From Sphingomonadales bacterium Ga0077559 (lineage in GTDB: Bacteria; Pseudomonadota; Alphaproteobacteria; Sphingomonadales; Sphingomonadaceae): a DNA stretch of 49,991 bases. Of this stretch, positions 40,873-49,586 are shown piece after piece. Numbering within the stretch: position 1 is the stretch's first letter; every line of letters begins with the position of its first letter. The position numbers were made by a program, and so were the translations under genes. Under the pieces are notes generated by a model, which made no database searches, was not told where the DNA came from, and saw nothing but the letters and a program-made list of their open reading frames with translations. The stretch spans positions 1 to 49,991 of the forward strand of contig LNFK01000049.1 in the NCBI GenBank assembly GCA_001464315.1, read 5' to 3'.

Positions 40873-42066
40873 ATGATTCACGAACAGTTCAGTGATACGA
40901 TGAAGCCCCTGAAACGGGAGAAGCGCGTCGGCCCGAAACCGCGGTTGTTCGGCACCCGTGAGATATTGCTGGTCCTTATCGCGTTTGCATTACTCGCCGT
41001 TGTGCCGTCAGTCGCCCAGATTTCACCCTTCGGTCGCGGCAATGAAGCAGCACCAGTAACAAAGCTGAATTGGGATGCAGAATATCCTGCCGAAAATTTT
41101 CCGGGTTCTGCTTTCTATTATCTTGATCAGAATTACACCGTCCCGCCGGTTACACTTGAACCCGGTCAGGGAGATGTCTCTGCATTGGCAGGGGATGCAC
41201 CGTTCGACGATATTAAAGTCCCCGCCGATTTCGCGACTGGCGGCGCAGCGCGACCATTCGTCATGCGTGCCGGATCGGTTGAGCATAGTCGTGCATTGAA
41301 ATGTCTGACCGACGCGATTTATTACGAGTCGGCAAACGAACCCGATGCTGGCCAACGCGCCGTTGCTCAGGTCATCCTCAACCGGATGCGTCACCCGACT
41401 TATCCGAACAGCGTTTGCGGTGTGATCTACCAAGGCTCCGAGCGCGCCACCGGTTGCCAGTTCAGCTATAGCTGCGATGGTTCGATGGCGCGCGTTCCAG
41501 CGCGGTCTGCATGGCTGCGGGCAGGTCGTGTTGCTGCGCAAGCATTGGCGGGCTCGGTCTATGCCCCAGTCGGTATGGCCACGCATTATCACGCGACCTA
41601 CGTCTATCCCTATTGGGCTCCCAGCCTGAATTTCGTCGGCACGATCGGCGCGCATCGTTTCTACACCTGGAAAGGCAGTGCAGGGCGTCAGTCGGCCTTC
41701 TTCCGCAGCCATGCCGGCAGCGAGCCATTCCCTGGTCCCAAGCCGCGCGCGTGGACACCGACGCTTGCCAATGATCTCGACCCCCTCGTTCTCCAGAAGA
41801 AATATGAGAAGGAGTTTGCGGCGGCACGGCTCAAGGCCGAGGCCGAAGCCCGCGCCGGATCATCAATTGCTCCGACGTCACCTTATGCCGACATCGCACC
41901 TGCTCGTCAGCGCGCAGCTGCCAGCTATTCGGCACCCGATTATTCGCGTGAAGCACGCAAAGCTGGCGGCGAAAACGCGTATGGCGGAGAACGCTTGCCG
42001 CAGGCGACCAATGTGAAGCCGGAATTCCAGAACAGCGGTACGTGGAAATCGCAGCCTACGGGCTAA
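40873..42066 (+). CDS. Cell wall hydrolase, SleB type
   Basis: A 397-aa protein with one N-terminal membrane segment (about 36-55, ILLVLIAFALLAVVP) and a Hydrolase_2/SleB domain: CLTDAIYYESANEPDAGQRA, VILNRMRHPTYPNSVCGVIY and CQFSYSCDGS, then THYHATYVYPYWAPS. The E in YYESANEP is the probable catalytic residue. SleB proteins are lytic transglycosylase-like, cutting peptidoglycan glycan strands; spores are not involved here. The ATG at 40873 is chosen; ATG 40900 also possible. C-terminal 90 residues are Ala/Arg-rich and likely disordered. Confidence 0.87.
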   Translation: MIHEQFSDTMKPLKREKRVGPKPRLFGTREILLVLIAFALLAVVPSVAQISPFGRGNEAAPVTKLNWDAEYPAENFPGSAFYYLDQNYTVPPVTLEPGQGDVSALAGDAPFDDIKVPADFATGGAARPFVMRAGSVEHSRALKCLTDAIYYESANEPDAGQRAVAQVILNRMRHPTYPNSVCGVIYQGSERATGCQFSYSCDGSMARVPARSAWLRAGRVAAQALAGSVYAPVGMATHYHATYVYPYWAPSLNFVGTIGAHRFYTWKGSAGRQSAFFRSHAGSEPFPGPKPRAWTPTLANDLDPLVLQKKYEKEFAAARLKAEAEARAGSSIAPTSPYADIAPARQRAAASYSAPDYSREARKAGGENAYGGERLPQATNVKPEFQNSGTWKSQPTG

Positions 42067-42217
42067 ATCATTCCCGGCGTCCGCCGTTTAAACATTCAGA
42101 CCGGCTGGACGGCCATTTCTTGAGCGGCGCAAGCTGCGATACTGGTCCATCTGAAATGGCTGTCTGCGCGGTCGGCAGAGGTTGGTGCTTTCAAGCAGCC
42201 ACGCTCGAAGACATAGG

Positions 42218-42253
42218 CCTCCGGACGCGATCCCACATCCACGCGTTCGGAGG
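42218..42253 (-). terminator. 12-bp hairpin after the histidine kinase
   Basis: CCTCCGGACGCG (42218-42229) pairs with CGCGTTCGGAGG (42242-42253) with one G-T wobble and a 12-nt loop. On the minus strand it begins 7 nt after the kinase stop codon. There is no T-tract, so efficiency is uncertain. Confidence 0.4.
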
Positions 42254-42259
42254 TCAGTC

Positions 42260-43687
42260 TCAGGCGTTGAACGACAACGTAGCTTTCAACCCGCCAACGC
42301 TGCGATTTTCCAACACAACATCGCCGCCATGCGCGCGTGCAATCGCCCGCGATATCGTGAGGCCCAATCCCGATCCACCCGTGGTGCGGCTGCGCGATTT
42401 TTCGGCGCGGGTAAACGGCTCGAACATGCTTTCGGTCAGGGCAGGGTCGATGCCCGGGCCATCATCTTCGATTAGCATCGAAACACGGCCATGCGCCACA
42501 GCGATACTGACCCGCGCCACCTGGCCGTAAGTTATGGCATTGCCTATGAGGTTACGCAGCGCGCGTCTCAATAACACCGGGCGGATGCTGGCGACTATAC
42601 GGTTGTCCGGCTCATCAAAGCTAGCGGCTGGAAACTCTTCAACAATCGATTCGACCAACGCTCCGATATCCACGGATTGCAGAGCTTCGCCCGATTTTCC
42701 AAGCCGCGCCAGCGTCAATATATCATCCAATATCGTCACCATCTCGTCGATGGTGGCCGCCATTTTATCACGTTCGCTATCATCATCGACCGATTCAATT
42801 CGCACGCGCAGCGCGGCAAGCGGGGTTTTCAGATCGTGACCGATTGCCCCCAGCATGACATCCTTTTCCCCCAGCAGCGTCGACACGCGCGCTTGCATCG
42901 CGTTGAATGCTTCAATCAGCTGCTTGACGTCGTCGGGCCCCTCGGCTGGCATGGGTGCGATTTCATCTGCAAGGCCAACGCGCTGAACGCGTTCAGTGAG
43001 CGTGACCAGCGGTCTGGCTATGCGCCGCGCAACTAGCGCAAGCGGCACCATCACCGCCACGAACAGCAGCAACGTCTGGAACAGTAATGCAAAAATCGAA
43101 GCATTTTCGGTCGGGCGAACCAAACCGGCGGCATTGATCCACTGCCCGTCGGGCAATCGGGCGCTGAACAACACCGCGATATTGGGTAAAGGCTGGTCGG
43201 GCTGGCGCAACCGCGCGCGTTGCCAGCGCTTCAGCTGCGGATCGCGCAATTCGGCAGGCAGCAACTTTACCGATACCGCCGAGATCCGGACATCGCTCAG
43301 CGCAATGTCGCCCTGACGAAGAAAGTCTGTGGCACGCTCTGATATGTCGGATTGCAGGTCGGCGCGCTCGATAGTCAACGGCGCAGCCCCGACGGTTATG
43401 GAAACCGGCGGCGCGCGGCGGCTTTTCCTTTTGGACCCGTCGCGTTTTTGGCTATTCCACCAGTCAGCCTCGCCCAGCGGGATACCCATGGCTTCCTGGC
43501 GTTCGACCTGGTTAGTCACGCGGCTGATGATCATTGTCGATGTTTCGGCGATGGCACGGTTGCGCGCTCCGGCGAGTAATAGCGTCGCGTTAATCGCCTG
43601 CGCGACTAGCAAGGCTGACGCCGCAACCAGCAGTATTTGCCCGTATAGGCTGCGCGGCCAGATGCGGATGCCCCCAATTTTGGTCAC
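42260..43687 (-). CDS. Sensor histidine kinase (EnvZ-like)
   Basis: A 475-aa inner-membrane kinase: helix about 15-36, periplasmic region to about 200, second helix about 205-228, HAMP (RRIARPLVTLTERVQRVG), HisKA with the phosphoacceptor His in LGAIGHDLKTPL, and HATPase motifs NLIGNAITYG, IEDDGPGID and GGSGLGLTISRAIARAHGG. It overlaps the regulator gene by 4 nt, so the pair is coupled. The periplasmic domain is not one I recognise; an EF-hand gene lies upstream. Confidence 0.93.
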   Translation of the reverse strand: MTKIGGIRIWPRSLYGQILLVAASALLVAQAINATLLLAGARNRAIAETSTMIISRVTNQVERQEAMGIPLGEADWWNSQKRDGSKRKSRRAPPVSITVGAAPLTIERADLQSDISERATDFLRQGDIALSDVRISAVSVKLLPAELRDPQLKRWQRARLRQPDQPLPNIAVLFSARLPDGQWINAAGLVRPTENASIFALLFQTLLLFVAVMVPLALVARRIARPLVTLTERVQRVGLADEIAPMPAEGPDDVKQLIEAFNAMQARVSTLLGEKDVMLGAIGHDLKTPLAALRVRIESVDDDSERDKMAATIDEMVTILDDILTLARLGKSGEALQSVDIGALVESIVEEFPAASFDEPDNRIVASIRPVLLRRALRNLIGNAITYGQVARVSIAVAHGRVSMLIEDDGPGIDPALTESMFEPFTRAEKSRSRTTGGSGLGLTISRAIARAHGGDVVLENRSVGGLKATLSFNA

Positions 43688-44403
43688 AACCGCTTCACTT
43701 CGGTCGAAAAGCGATACCCGCCGCCCCAGATGGTTTTGATATGCTGCGGGTCTTTGGGATCAGCCTCGATCTTCCGGCGCAGACGGCTGACCTGATTGTC
43801 GATTGCGCGGTCAAATGGCCCGCCCTCGCGTCCACGGGTGAGGTCGAGCAACTGGTCGCGGGTAAGCACTTGACCGGCACGCGTAACCAGTGCCTCCAGC
43901 ATACGATGCTCGCCCGACGATAACGGTACAAGCACGCCTTCGGGATCGTGCAATGATTGCTCAGCCGTATTTAACGTCCATCCGGCAAAATTGTAATTTT
44001 CGCCCATCTGGTCGGGTTTCGGCGCGCCAGAGCTGATCCGGCGCAGCACAACCTTGATGCGCGCGACCAGTTCGCGCGGCGAGAATGGTTTGACGACATA
44101 ATCGTCGGCACCGATTTCGAGGCCGACGATCCGGTCGGTTTCTTCCGATTTTGCGGTCAGCAGGATAACCGGCGGACCGTCATTCGCCGATATATAGCGG
44201 CACAGGCTCAGCCCGTCTTCGCCGGGCATCATGATGTCGAGCAGAACAAGGTCTATATCATAAGAAAGCAGGATCGAACGCGCGGTCGACGCATCGCCGG
44301 CGTCGGTGACACGGAATCCCTGCCGTTCAAGATATTTGCCCAGCGGGTCGCGGATCGATGCTTCATCATCGACAAGCAAGAGATGTGGGCGGGATTTGTT
44401 CAT
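43684..44403 (-). CDS. OmpR-family response regulator
   Basis: A 239-aa regulator. Receiver: LLVDDEASIRDPLGKYLERQ, phosphoacceptor Asp in DLVLLDIMMPGEDG, LLTAKSEETDR and DDYVVKPFSPRELVARI. The DNA-binding domain has LSSGEHRMLEALVTRAGQVL and DRAIDNQVSRLRRKIEADP. Phosphorylated by the downstream kinase by inference. A terminator of the upstream EF-hand gene lies between that gene and this one, so they may be transcribed separately. Confidence 0.94.
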   Translation of the reverse strand: MNKSRPHLLLVDDEASIRDPLGKYLERQGFRVTDAGDASTARSILLSYDIDLVLLDIMMPGEDGLSLCRYISANDGPPVILLTAKSEETDRIVGLEIGADDYVVKPFSPRELVARIKVVLRRISSGAPKPDQMGENYNFAGWTLNTAEQSLHDPEGVLVPLSSGEHRMLEALVTRAGQVLTRDQLLDLTRGREGGPFDRAIDNQVSRLRRKIEADPKDPQHIKTIWGGGYRFSTEVKRL

Positions 44404-44435
44404 ATCTGCTCTTCTGCAATTATTGCTTCACAAGC

Positions 44436-44478
44436 AAGAAAAAGGCCGGAGGAGAAGGGAGGGGAAACTCCTCCGGCC
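44436..44478 (-). terminator. Rho-independent terminator after the EF-hand gene
   Basis: On the minus strand an 11-bp perfect stem (44468-44478 with 44444-44454; GGCCGGAGGAG and CTCCTCCGGCC) with a 13-nt loop is followed by TTTTTCTT (44436-44443). It lies 50 nt beyond the EF-hand stop and just upstream of the response regulator start. Confidence 0.88.
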
Positions 44479-44528
44479 AGGTATGACACGGTCCAAAGGG
44501 GAGGGGAGACCGCGCCAGCAAAGCTACT

Positions 44529-45104
44529 TTAACCTGCGTCGGCACGGGCAGCAGGACGCTGACCGCCCCATTTGCCCTTACGACCGGCCTTGCGCTCGTC
44601 GGCAGAAATCGTGCCGTCGCCGTTCGCGTCCGCCTTGGCGAAACGTGCTTCGGCAGCTGCGCGGAATTCAGCGCTGGAAACGGCCTTGTCACCATTGGTG
44701 TCGACCATCGCCATCATTTTCATGCCACCGCCACGATGTCTGCCGTGACGGCCCATCTTGCCTTCACCGCCACCGCTACCCATCCGCTTTTCGCGACGAT
44801 CTTCGCGTTTATCGGCGCGGGCTTCATGCGAAGCGACAAATTCGGATTCAGAGATGGCACCATTTTTGTCAGCGTCCAGTTTAGCGAAGCGCATTTTGAC
44901 TTTGGCAATCTTGTCGGCTTCATTAAGAACGCCGTCGGAATTTGCATCCATTTTAGCAAAACGCGCATCCGCGGCAGCCATCGCCTCGGTTTTGGTAACC
45001 GCTTTGTCGCCATTGGCGTCGGCTTTCATGCCGGGGGCCGCATAAAGCGCAGCCGAGGTTGCGGAGATTGCGAGCAAGCCGGCCAGAATTTTCGTCATCG
45101 TCAT
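44529..45104 (-). CDS. Secreted EF-hand protein with five calcium-binding loops
   Basis: A 191-aa protein with a signal peptide (1-22, ending in LYAA) and five EF-hand-like loops: DANGDKAVTKTE, DANSDGVLNEAD, DADKNGAISESE, DTNGDKAVSSAE and DANGDGTISADE. A basic, Arg/Lys/Gly/His-rich linker (DKREDRREKRMGSGGGEGK) separates loops 3 and 4. Likely periplasmic calcium sensing or buffering. A TCS is encoded next, past a terminator; known bacterial examples couple such proteins to calcium-responsive systems, but that link here is inference. Confidence 0.85.
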   Translation of the reverse strand: MTMTKILAGLLAISATSAALYAAPGMKADANGDKAVTKTEAMAAADARFAKMDANSDGVLNEADKIAKVKMRFAKLDADKNGAISESEFVASHEARADKREDRREKRMGSGGGEGKMGRHGRHRGGGMKMMAMVDTNGDKAVSSAEFRAAAEARFAKADANGDGTISADERKAGRKGKWGGQRPAARADAG

Positions 45105-45160
45105 CTTATCATTCCTTGATCAATATGCCGACGGTGTGCCGGATGACCTGTAATAGGAAC

Positions 45161-45188
45161 ATTATGTCGCAGAGCTTTGTCAGCGCAA
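45161..45188 (-). promoter_or_regulatory. Candidate promoter of the EF-hand gene
   Basis: Minus strand TTGCGC (45183-45188) and CATAAT (45161-45166) with a 16-nt spacer, about 57 nt upstream of the EF-hand ATG. Consensus matching only. Confidence 0.4.
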
Positions 45189-45285
45189 AGTCTGCTTTGT
45201 AGCAAATTGTATCAGCAACAACGTGCGTTCATCGCACCGAAAGTTTCATCTTGCTGAATAGCCAACATGCGCACATCGTCATCGA

Positions 45286-46170
45286 ATGAATTTGCCGCTT
45301 TATGGATTGGTTGAGGCTGGCGGCACGAAATTTGTCGTTGGCATTGCTGCATCACCCGAAGACATCCGGGAAACTGCGCGCTTCGACACCATTTCGCCCG
45401 ATGAAACAATCGGCGCAGCCGTCTCATGGCTGAAAGCCGCGCAAAGCCGGAATGGCGCGTTGTCATCAATCGGCATAGCGAGTTTCGGCCCGGTCCAACT
45501 CAACCGCGAGGCCGCTAATTGGGGACATATAACTTCCACCACCAAAGCGGGCTGGAGCAACAGCGATTTCGCGGCCCGCGTTGAACGTGAACTCAGGCTG
45601 CCTGTTGGTTTTGATACCGACGTCAATGGCGCCGCATTGGCCGAGTCTCGATGGGGCGCCGGACGGGCACAGCCCATATGCGTGTATGTAACCGTCGGGA
45701 CGGGCATCGGTGGTGGCGCAATTATCCATGGCAAGCCATTGCATGGCCTGTCGCATCCGGAAATGGGGCATATCCGTCCGCCGCGGCATCCAGATGATTT
45801 GGGTTTTGCTGGCTCCTGCCCGTTTCATGGCGACTGTTTGGAAGGGCTAGCCAGCGGCCCAGCGATCAAAGCGCGATGGGGCATGTCATTGTCCGAACTT
45901 GCGCCAGACCATCCGGCGCATGAAATAATCGCTTGGTATCTCGCGCAAATGGTTGTGACTCTACAATCGATTATGGAGCCTGGCCGCATCATCTTGGGCG
46001 GCGGCGTGATGGGTACCCCCCAATTGCTCGATAGAGTTCGCAACTCGGCGAGCGAGCTTGGCAAAGGCTATTTTATCGGGAAACCGCAGGAGATAATTGT
46101 TTCTCCGGGTTTAGGCGACAAGGCTGGCCTATTGGGCGGCCTAGCACTCGCAAAGGATATCCTAGCCTAA
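45286..46170 (+). CDS. ROK-family sugar kinase (fructokinase-like)
   Basis: A 294-aa ROK kinase. N-terminal phosphate loop YGLVEAGGTKFVVG, catalytic Asp in GFDTDVNGAALAE, VTVGTGIGGGAIIHGKPLHG, and the zinc-binding HPEMGHIRPPRHPDD with CPFHGDCLEGLASGPA. The pattern fits Zn-dependent ROK fructokinases (Mak/ScrK), which phosphorylate fructose or mannose; other hexoses are possible. No sugar transport genes adjoin. It is separated from tRNA-Gly by 78 nt. Confidence 0.88.
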   Translation: MNLPLYGLVEAGGTKFVVGIAASPEDIRETARFDTISPDETIGAAVSWLKAAQSRNGALSSIGIASFGPVQLNREAANWGHITSTTKAGWSNSDFAARVERELRLPVGFDTDVNGAALAESRWGAGRAQPICVYVTVGTGIGGGAIIHGKPLHGLSHPEMGHIRPPRHPDDLGFAGSCPFHGDCLEGLASGPAIKARWGMSLSELAPDHPAHEIIAWYLAQMVVTLQSIMEPGRIILGGGVMGTPQLLDRVRNSASELGKGYFIGKPQEIIVSPGLGDKAGLLGGLALAKDILA

Positions 46171-46248
46171 TTGCTTCCCTGCGATCATCTGCGTTTTGAG
46201 CGCCGCAAAGAAGATCTTGTTGCATGCGAACAGTGATGGAGGCGTTTT

Positions 46249-46322
46249 TGGAGCGGGTAAGGGGAATCGAACCCCTCTAGCTAGCTTGGAAGGCTAGTGC
46301 ATTACCACTATGCTATACCCGC
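46249..46322 (-). tRNA. tRNA-Gly (anticodon TCC)
   Basis: Minus strand cloverleaf: acceptor GCGGGTA with TACCCGC, discriminator T, encoded CCA (46249-46251). The anticodon loop CTTCCAA gives anticodon TCC, reading GGA and GGG codons. D-loop with TAGTGGTAATGC and T arm GAGGGGTTCGATTCCCC are intact. Confidence 0.95.
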
Positions 46323-46339
46323 TCATCGCGAACGACGCG

Positions 46340-46368
46340 CTATTGCCACCAAGTCGCCAAGCCGTCAA
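46340..46368 (-). promoter_or_regulatory. Candidate tRNA-Gly promoter
   Basis: Minus strand TTGACG (46363-46368) and CAATAG (46340-46345) are 17 nt apart. The -10 ends 18 nt upstream of the mature tRNA 5' end, a suitable distance. It starts just after the bc1 operon terminator. Confidence 0.5.
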
Positions 46369-46380
46369 CGCCCGCGTTGC

Positions 46381-46406
46381 AAAAGAAAGGGCCGCAATCG
46401 CGGCCC
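46381..46406 (-). terminator. Rho-independent terminator of the petABC operon
   Basis: Minus strand stem GGGCCGC (46400-46406) with GCGGCCC (46389-46395), 4-nt loop, followed by TTTCTTTT (46381-46388). It lies 22 nt past the petC stop codon and upstream of the tRNA-Gly promoter. A clear textbook form. Confidence 0.88.
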
Positions 46407-46428
46407 CGTCCTCATATATTTTCGGCTA

Positions 46429-47292
46429 TCAATGCTTCTTGCCAGCCCAGATTGTCTTGTACGACATCCATGCAAGACCGGTGAAGATGATCAGGAAGCC
46501 CAATGCTGCCCAACCAGCGCTCTTGCGGTTTTCCAGTTTTGGCTCGGCGGTCCAGGTCAGGAAAGCCGAGACGTCTTTGGCCATTTGCTCCTGCGTGGCC
46601 TTGGTGCCGTCGTCATAGGTCACCTGATCGTCGGCGCTGATTGGCTGTGCCATCGCGATGTTCAGCGTCGCGAACCACGGGTTGAAATTCAGGCCCGGAG
46701 GGGTTGCAGCTTCAGGGAACTCTTTGAGCAATTCCTTGCCTTCGGCATTCTTGTAACCAACCTGTTCACGGTAGCCGAGCAGTAATGAATAGACATAGGC
46801 CGGGCCATCTGCACGCGCCTTGGTGATCAATGAAAGATCAGGCGGAAGCGCATTGTTGTTGGCCGCACGTGCAGCCACTTCATTCGCAAATGGCGAAGGA
46901 ATGCGGTCCGCAGGGATGGCCGGACGAGTGGCAGGCTCGCCTGTTTCCGGATTGATCGTCGGGACTTCGGTTTTCCAACCCTTGGCAATCGCCTTCACTT
47001 CGTCTTCGCTGTAGCCAAGATCGGCAAAGTTGCGGAACGAGACGAGGCTCAGACCGTGGCATGCCGCGCACACTTCCGAATATACCTTCAACCCGCGCTG
47101 GAGTTGGCCACGGTCAAACTTGCCCAGCGGGCCATCGTGGGCGAAGCTGACGGCGAGGGGCTTTTCGTAAAAGTCATGTTCCGCCGTGGGAACCGCAGGC
47201 TCTTTGATCGCCGTAATGACGGTATCACCAAGGCCGAGCAGTAACATACCGCTGAAAAACACGCCAACCAAAAAAGCAACTAAACGAACCAT
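46429..47292 (-). CDS. petC: Cytochrome c1 of the bc1 complex
   Basis: The 287-aa haem c subunit of complex III, transferring electrons from the Rieske centre to soluble or membrane cytochrome c. It has an N-terminal hydrophobic region (1-22), the haem site CAACHG (CxxCH), the axial methionine region IAMAQPISADDQVTYDDG, and a C-terminal membrane helix (SAGWAALGFLIIFTGLAWM). It is a separate gene from cytochrome b, not the fused form. Last gene of petABC, 18 nt after petB. Confidence 0.95.
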   Translation of the reverse strand: MVRLVAFLVGVFFSGMLLLGLGDTVITAIKEPAVPTAEHDFYEKPLAVSFAHDGPLGKFDRGQLQRGLKVYSEVCAACHGLSLVSFRNFADLGYSEDEVKAIAKGWKTEVPTINPETGEPATRPAIPADRIPSPFANEVAARAANNNALPPDLSLITKARADGPAYVYSLLLGYREQVGYKNAEGKELLKEFPEAATPPGLNFNPWFATLNIAMAQPISADDQVTYDDGTKATQEQMAKDVSAFLTWTAEPKLENRKSAGWAALGFLIIFTGLAWMSYKTIWAGKKH

Positions 47293-47310
47293 GATCTATG
47301 CTTTCCTTGT

Positions 47311-48636
47311 TTACGCGACCGCTGGACGAAGCGGGGTTTCTGCCACGGCTTCTGTCTGGAGCGGTTTGCCAGTCACTGCTTCGGTAATCGAATTCGGCAA
47401 CGGAAGTGGCCGTTCGATTCGCGAGATGATTGGCAATATGATCAAGAAGTGGGCGAAATAATAAGCTGCACCGAGCTGGCTCAGTACGACCCACTGCGTG
47501 TAGGGCGGTTGCGCGCCGACATAAGTGAGCACAACCAGGCAGGGGATGAGGCCGAACCAAAAGAATTTGCGGAACAGCGGACGATAATGGCCCGAACGCA
47601 CCGGCGAAGTATCGAGCCATGGCAGAAAGAACAGCAACAGGATCGAACCGAACATCGCAAGCACGCCCATCAGCTTAGCTGGCACAAGAATGATGCCAGT
47701 AAACGGAATGGCGAAATCGACCGTGAAGGCTTTCAGAATGGCATAGAATGGCAGGAAATACCATTCAGGCACGATGTGCGCTGGCGTCGATAGCGGGTTG
47801 GCCGGGATATAGTTATCCGGATGGCCCAGCAGGTTCGGCGCGAAGAAGGTTACGACAACAAAGGCGATCAGGAAGATGCCCAGACCGAAACCGTCTTTCG
47901 CGGTGTAATAGGGGTGAAACGGAACCGTATCCTGCTCACCCTTAACGCTCACACCGGTCGGGTTTGACGACCCGGGAATGTGCAAAGCCCATACGTGCAG
48001 AATGATAACGCCCGCAATAACGAACGGCATCAGATAGTGCAGCGAGAAGAAGCGGTTCAATGCTGCTTGGTCTGGCGCGAAGCCACCGAGCAACCACTGA
48101 CGCAAAGGCTCACCAACGAGCGGAATTGCCGAGAAGAAGCCGGTGATAACCTGCGCGCCCCAAAAGCTCATCTGGCCCCAAGGCAGGACATAACCCATGA
48201 ACGCGGTCGCCATCATCAACAGGAAGATAGTAACACCGAGCAACCAGATCATCTCACGCGGCGCTTTATACGAACCGTAAAAAAGCCCGCGGAAAATATG
48301 GATATACACCACGATGAAAAAGAAGCTCGCACCGTTCATATGCGCATAGCGTAGGAACCAGCCCGCGTTGACGTCGCGCATAATATGCTCGACCGAGTTG
48401 AACGCGCCGTCGATGCTTGCGTAATAATGCATGGCAAGGACGATGCCGGTCACGATCTGAATAACCAGTGCAACCCCGGCGAGTACGCCGAAGTTCCAGA
48501 AATAGTTCAGGTTGCGCGGGACGGGATAGCCCGCGCCGACAGCGTTATACACAAGGCGTGGGAGCGGGAGACGTTCGTCCACCCACTGCATTACCGTGCT
48601 TTGCGGCTTATATTGCTGTGCCCAAGGGAAGCTCAT
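47311..48636 (-). CDS. petB: Cytochrome b of the bc1 complex
   Basis: A 441-aa membrane subunit with eight or nine helices and both haem b groups. Seen: [40 protein letters not shown], helix-[37 protein letters not shown] (the quinol site region), [20 protein letters not shown] and [15 protein letters not shown] (PEWY). These carry the haem ligands and quinol-oxidising site. It lies between the Rieske gene (14-nt gap) and petC. Confidence 0.97.
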   Translation of the reverse strand: MSFPWAQQYKPQSTVMQWVDERLPLPRLVYNAVGAGYPVPRNLNYFWNFGVLAGVALVIQIVTGIVLAMHYYASIDGAFNSVEHIMRDVNAGWFLRYAHMNGASFFFIVVYIHIFRGLFYGSYKAPREMIWLLGVTIFLLMMATAFMGYVLPWGQMSFWGAQVITGFFSAIPLVGEPLRQWLLGGFAPDQAALNRFFSLHYLMPFVIAGVIILHVWALHIPGSSNPTGVSVKGEQDTVPFHPYYTAKDGFGLGIFLIAFVVVTFFAPNLLGHPDNYIPANPLSTPAHIVPEWYFLPFYAILKAFTVDFAIPFTGIILVPAKLMGVLAMFGSILLLFFLPWLDTSPVRSGHYRPLFRKFFWFGLIPCLVVLTYVGAQPPYTQWVVLSQLGAAYYFAHFLIILPIISRIERPLPLPNSITEAVTGKPLQTEAVAETPLRPAVA

Positions 48637-48650
48637 GTCAGTTTAGCTCC

Positions 48651-49298
48651 TCAACCAATTTTGACGATTGTGTCGGAAATGAATGCGAATTCTGGAACCA
48701 CGAGGTTCGTCGGCGCCGGACCTTTGCGGATGCGACCGGCGGTATCATAATGCGACCCGTGGCAAGGGCAGAAATAGCCGCCATATTCGCCTTTGACTTC
48801 GCCTGCAGCGGCGCCGAGCGGCACACAGCCCAAATGGGTGCAAACACCCAAAGTGATCAGCCAGTTTTCTTTGCCCGGCTGGGTTCTTTCAGCCAATGTC
48901 TGCGGGTCGCGCAGGCCACCGGCGGCGACCTTATTAGCTTCTGCGATTTCTTCCGGCGTCAGGTTTCGAATAAACACCGGCTGCTTACGCCAGCTGGTCT
49001 TGATCGATTGGCCTGGCTGGATGGCGGCGACGTCGACTTCGATCGATGCAAGCGCCAGCACATCGGCGCTTGCACTCATCTGCGAAACCAGTGGCACAGC
49101 GACAGCAGCCGCTCCAACGCCCGCGAAGCTGACCGTCGCAATGTGGATAAAGTCACGACGGCGAACGCCTTCGCCATCTTTGGTAGCTGTTTCCATAGGA
49201 ACCCCGTTCATCACCGGCGCGTCATTTCCAGCAGCGGCTTTTGCCGTTGCTTTGCGTGGCGCTTTGGGTGTGCCTGTCGTATCTTTGACCGTAGCCAT
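48651..49298 (-). CDS. petA: Ubiquinol-cytochrome c reductase Rieske iron-sulfur protein
   Basis: A 215-aa subunit with the 2Fe-2S ligands in CTHLGCVP and FCPCHGSHYD. The N-terminus is longer than usual: about 45 residues of Ala/Lys/Thr-rich sequence precede a Tat motif (RRRDFIHI) and a membrane helix (VSFAGVGAAAVAVPLV). Rieske proteins are exported folded by the Tat system and stay anchored. First gene of the bc1 operon; the long tail before the Tat motif could be a regulatory or start-site artefact. Confidence 0.95.
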   Translation of the reverse strand: MATVKDTTGTPKAPRKATAKAAAGNDAPVMNGVPMETATKDGEGVRRRDFIHIATVSFAGVGAAAVAVPLVSQMSASADVLALASIEVDVAAIQPGQSIKTSWRKQPVFIRNLTPEEIAEANKVAAGGLRDPQTLAERTQPGKENWLITLGVCTHLGCVPLGAAAGEVKGEYGGYFCPCHGSHYDTAGRIRKGPAPTNLVVPEFAFISDTIVKIG

Positions 49299-49506
49299 AT
49301 GCTGCCCTTATTTGCGACGCGGAACGATTGCCCGCAATACCGTCGAAATCCCGTGACGCCCGTCAAAGATAGCATTTTTGCCTTGCCTGTCGGGTGCGAT
49401 TCAGCGGCCTGATAGACGTCTTTATGACAATTTGCCAACAGGGAATTTGGCAGGTAACATGCTAAAGCGTTGCATCATGGTTGCAATTTGCGAAACCGCC
49501 CGAAAA

Positions 49507-49535
49507 TTGCCGCTTTTGCTTGCTTGCGCTAATAT
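49507..49535 (+). promoter_or_regulatory. Candidate promoter of the DAHP synthase gene
   Basis: TTGCCG (49507-49512) and TAATAT (49530-49535) are 17 nt apart, about 50 nt before the ATG. Each box matches the sigma-70 consensus at about four of six positions. Prediction only. Confidence 0.3.
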
Positions 49536-49586
49536 TATACGCCTAAAGAGCGCGCCTTTGGTTTGGATATTGTTGGAGTGAATGCG

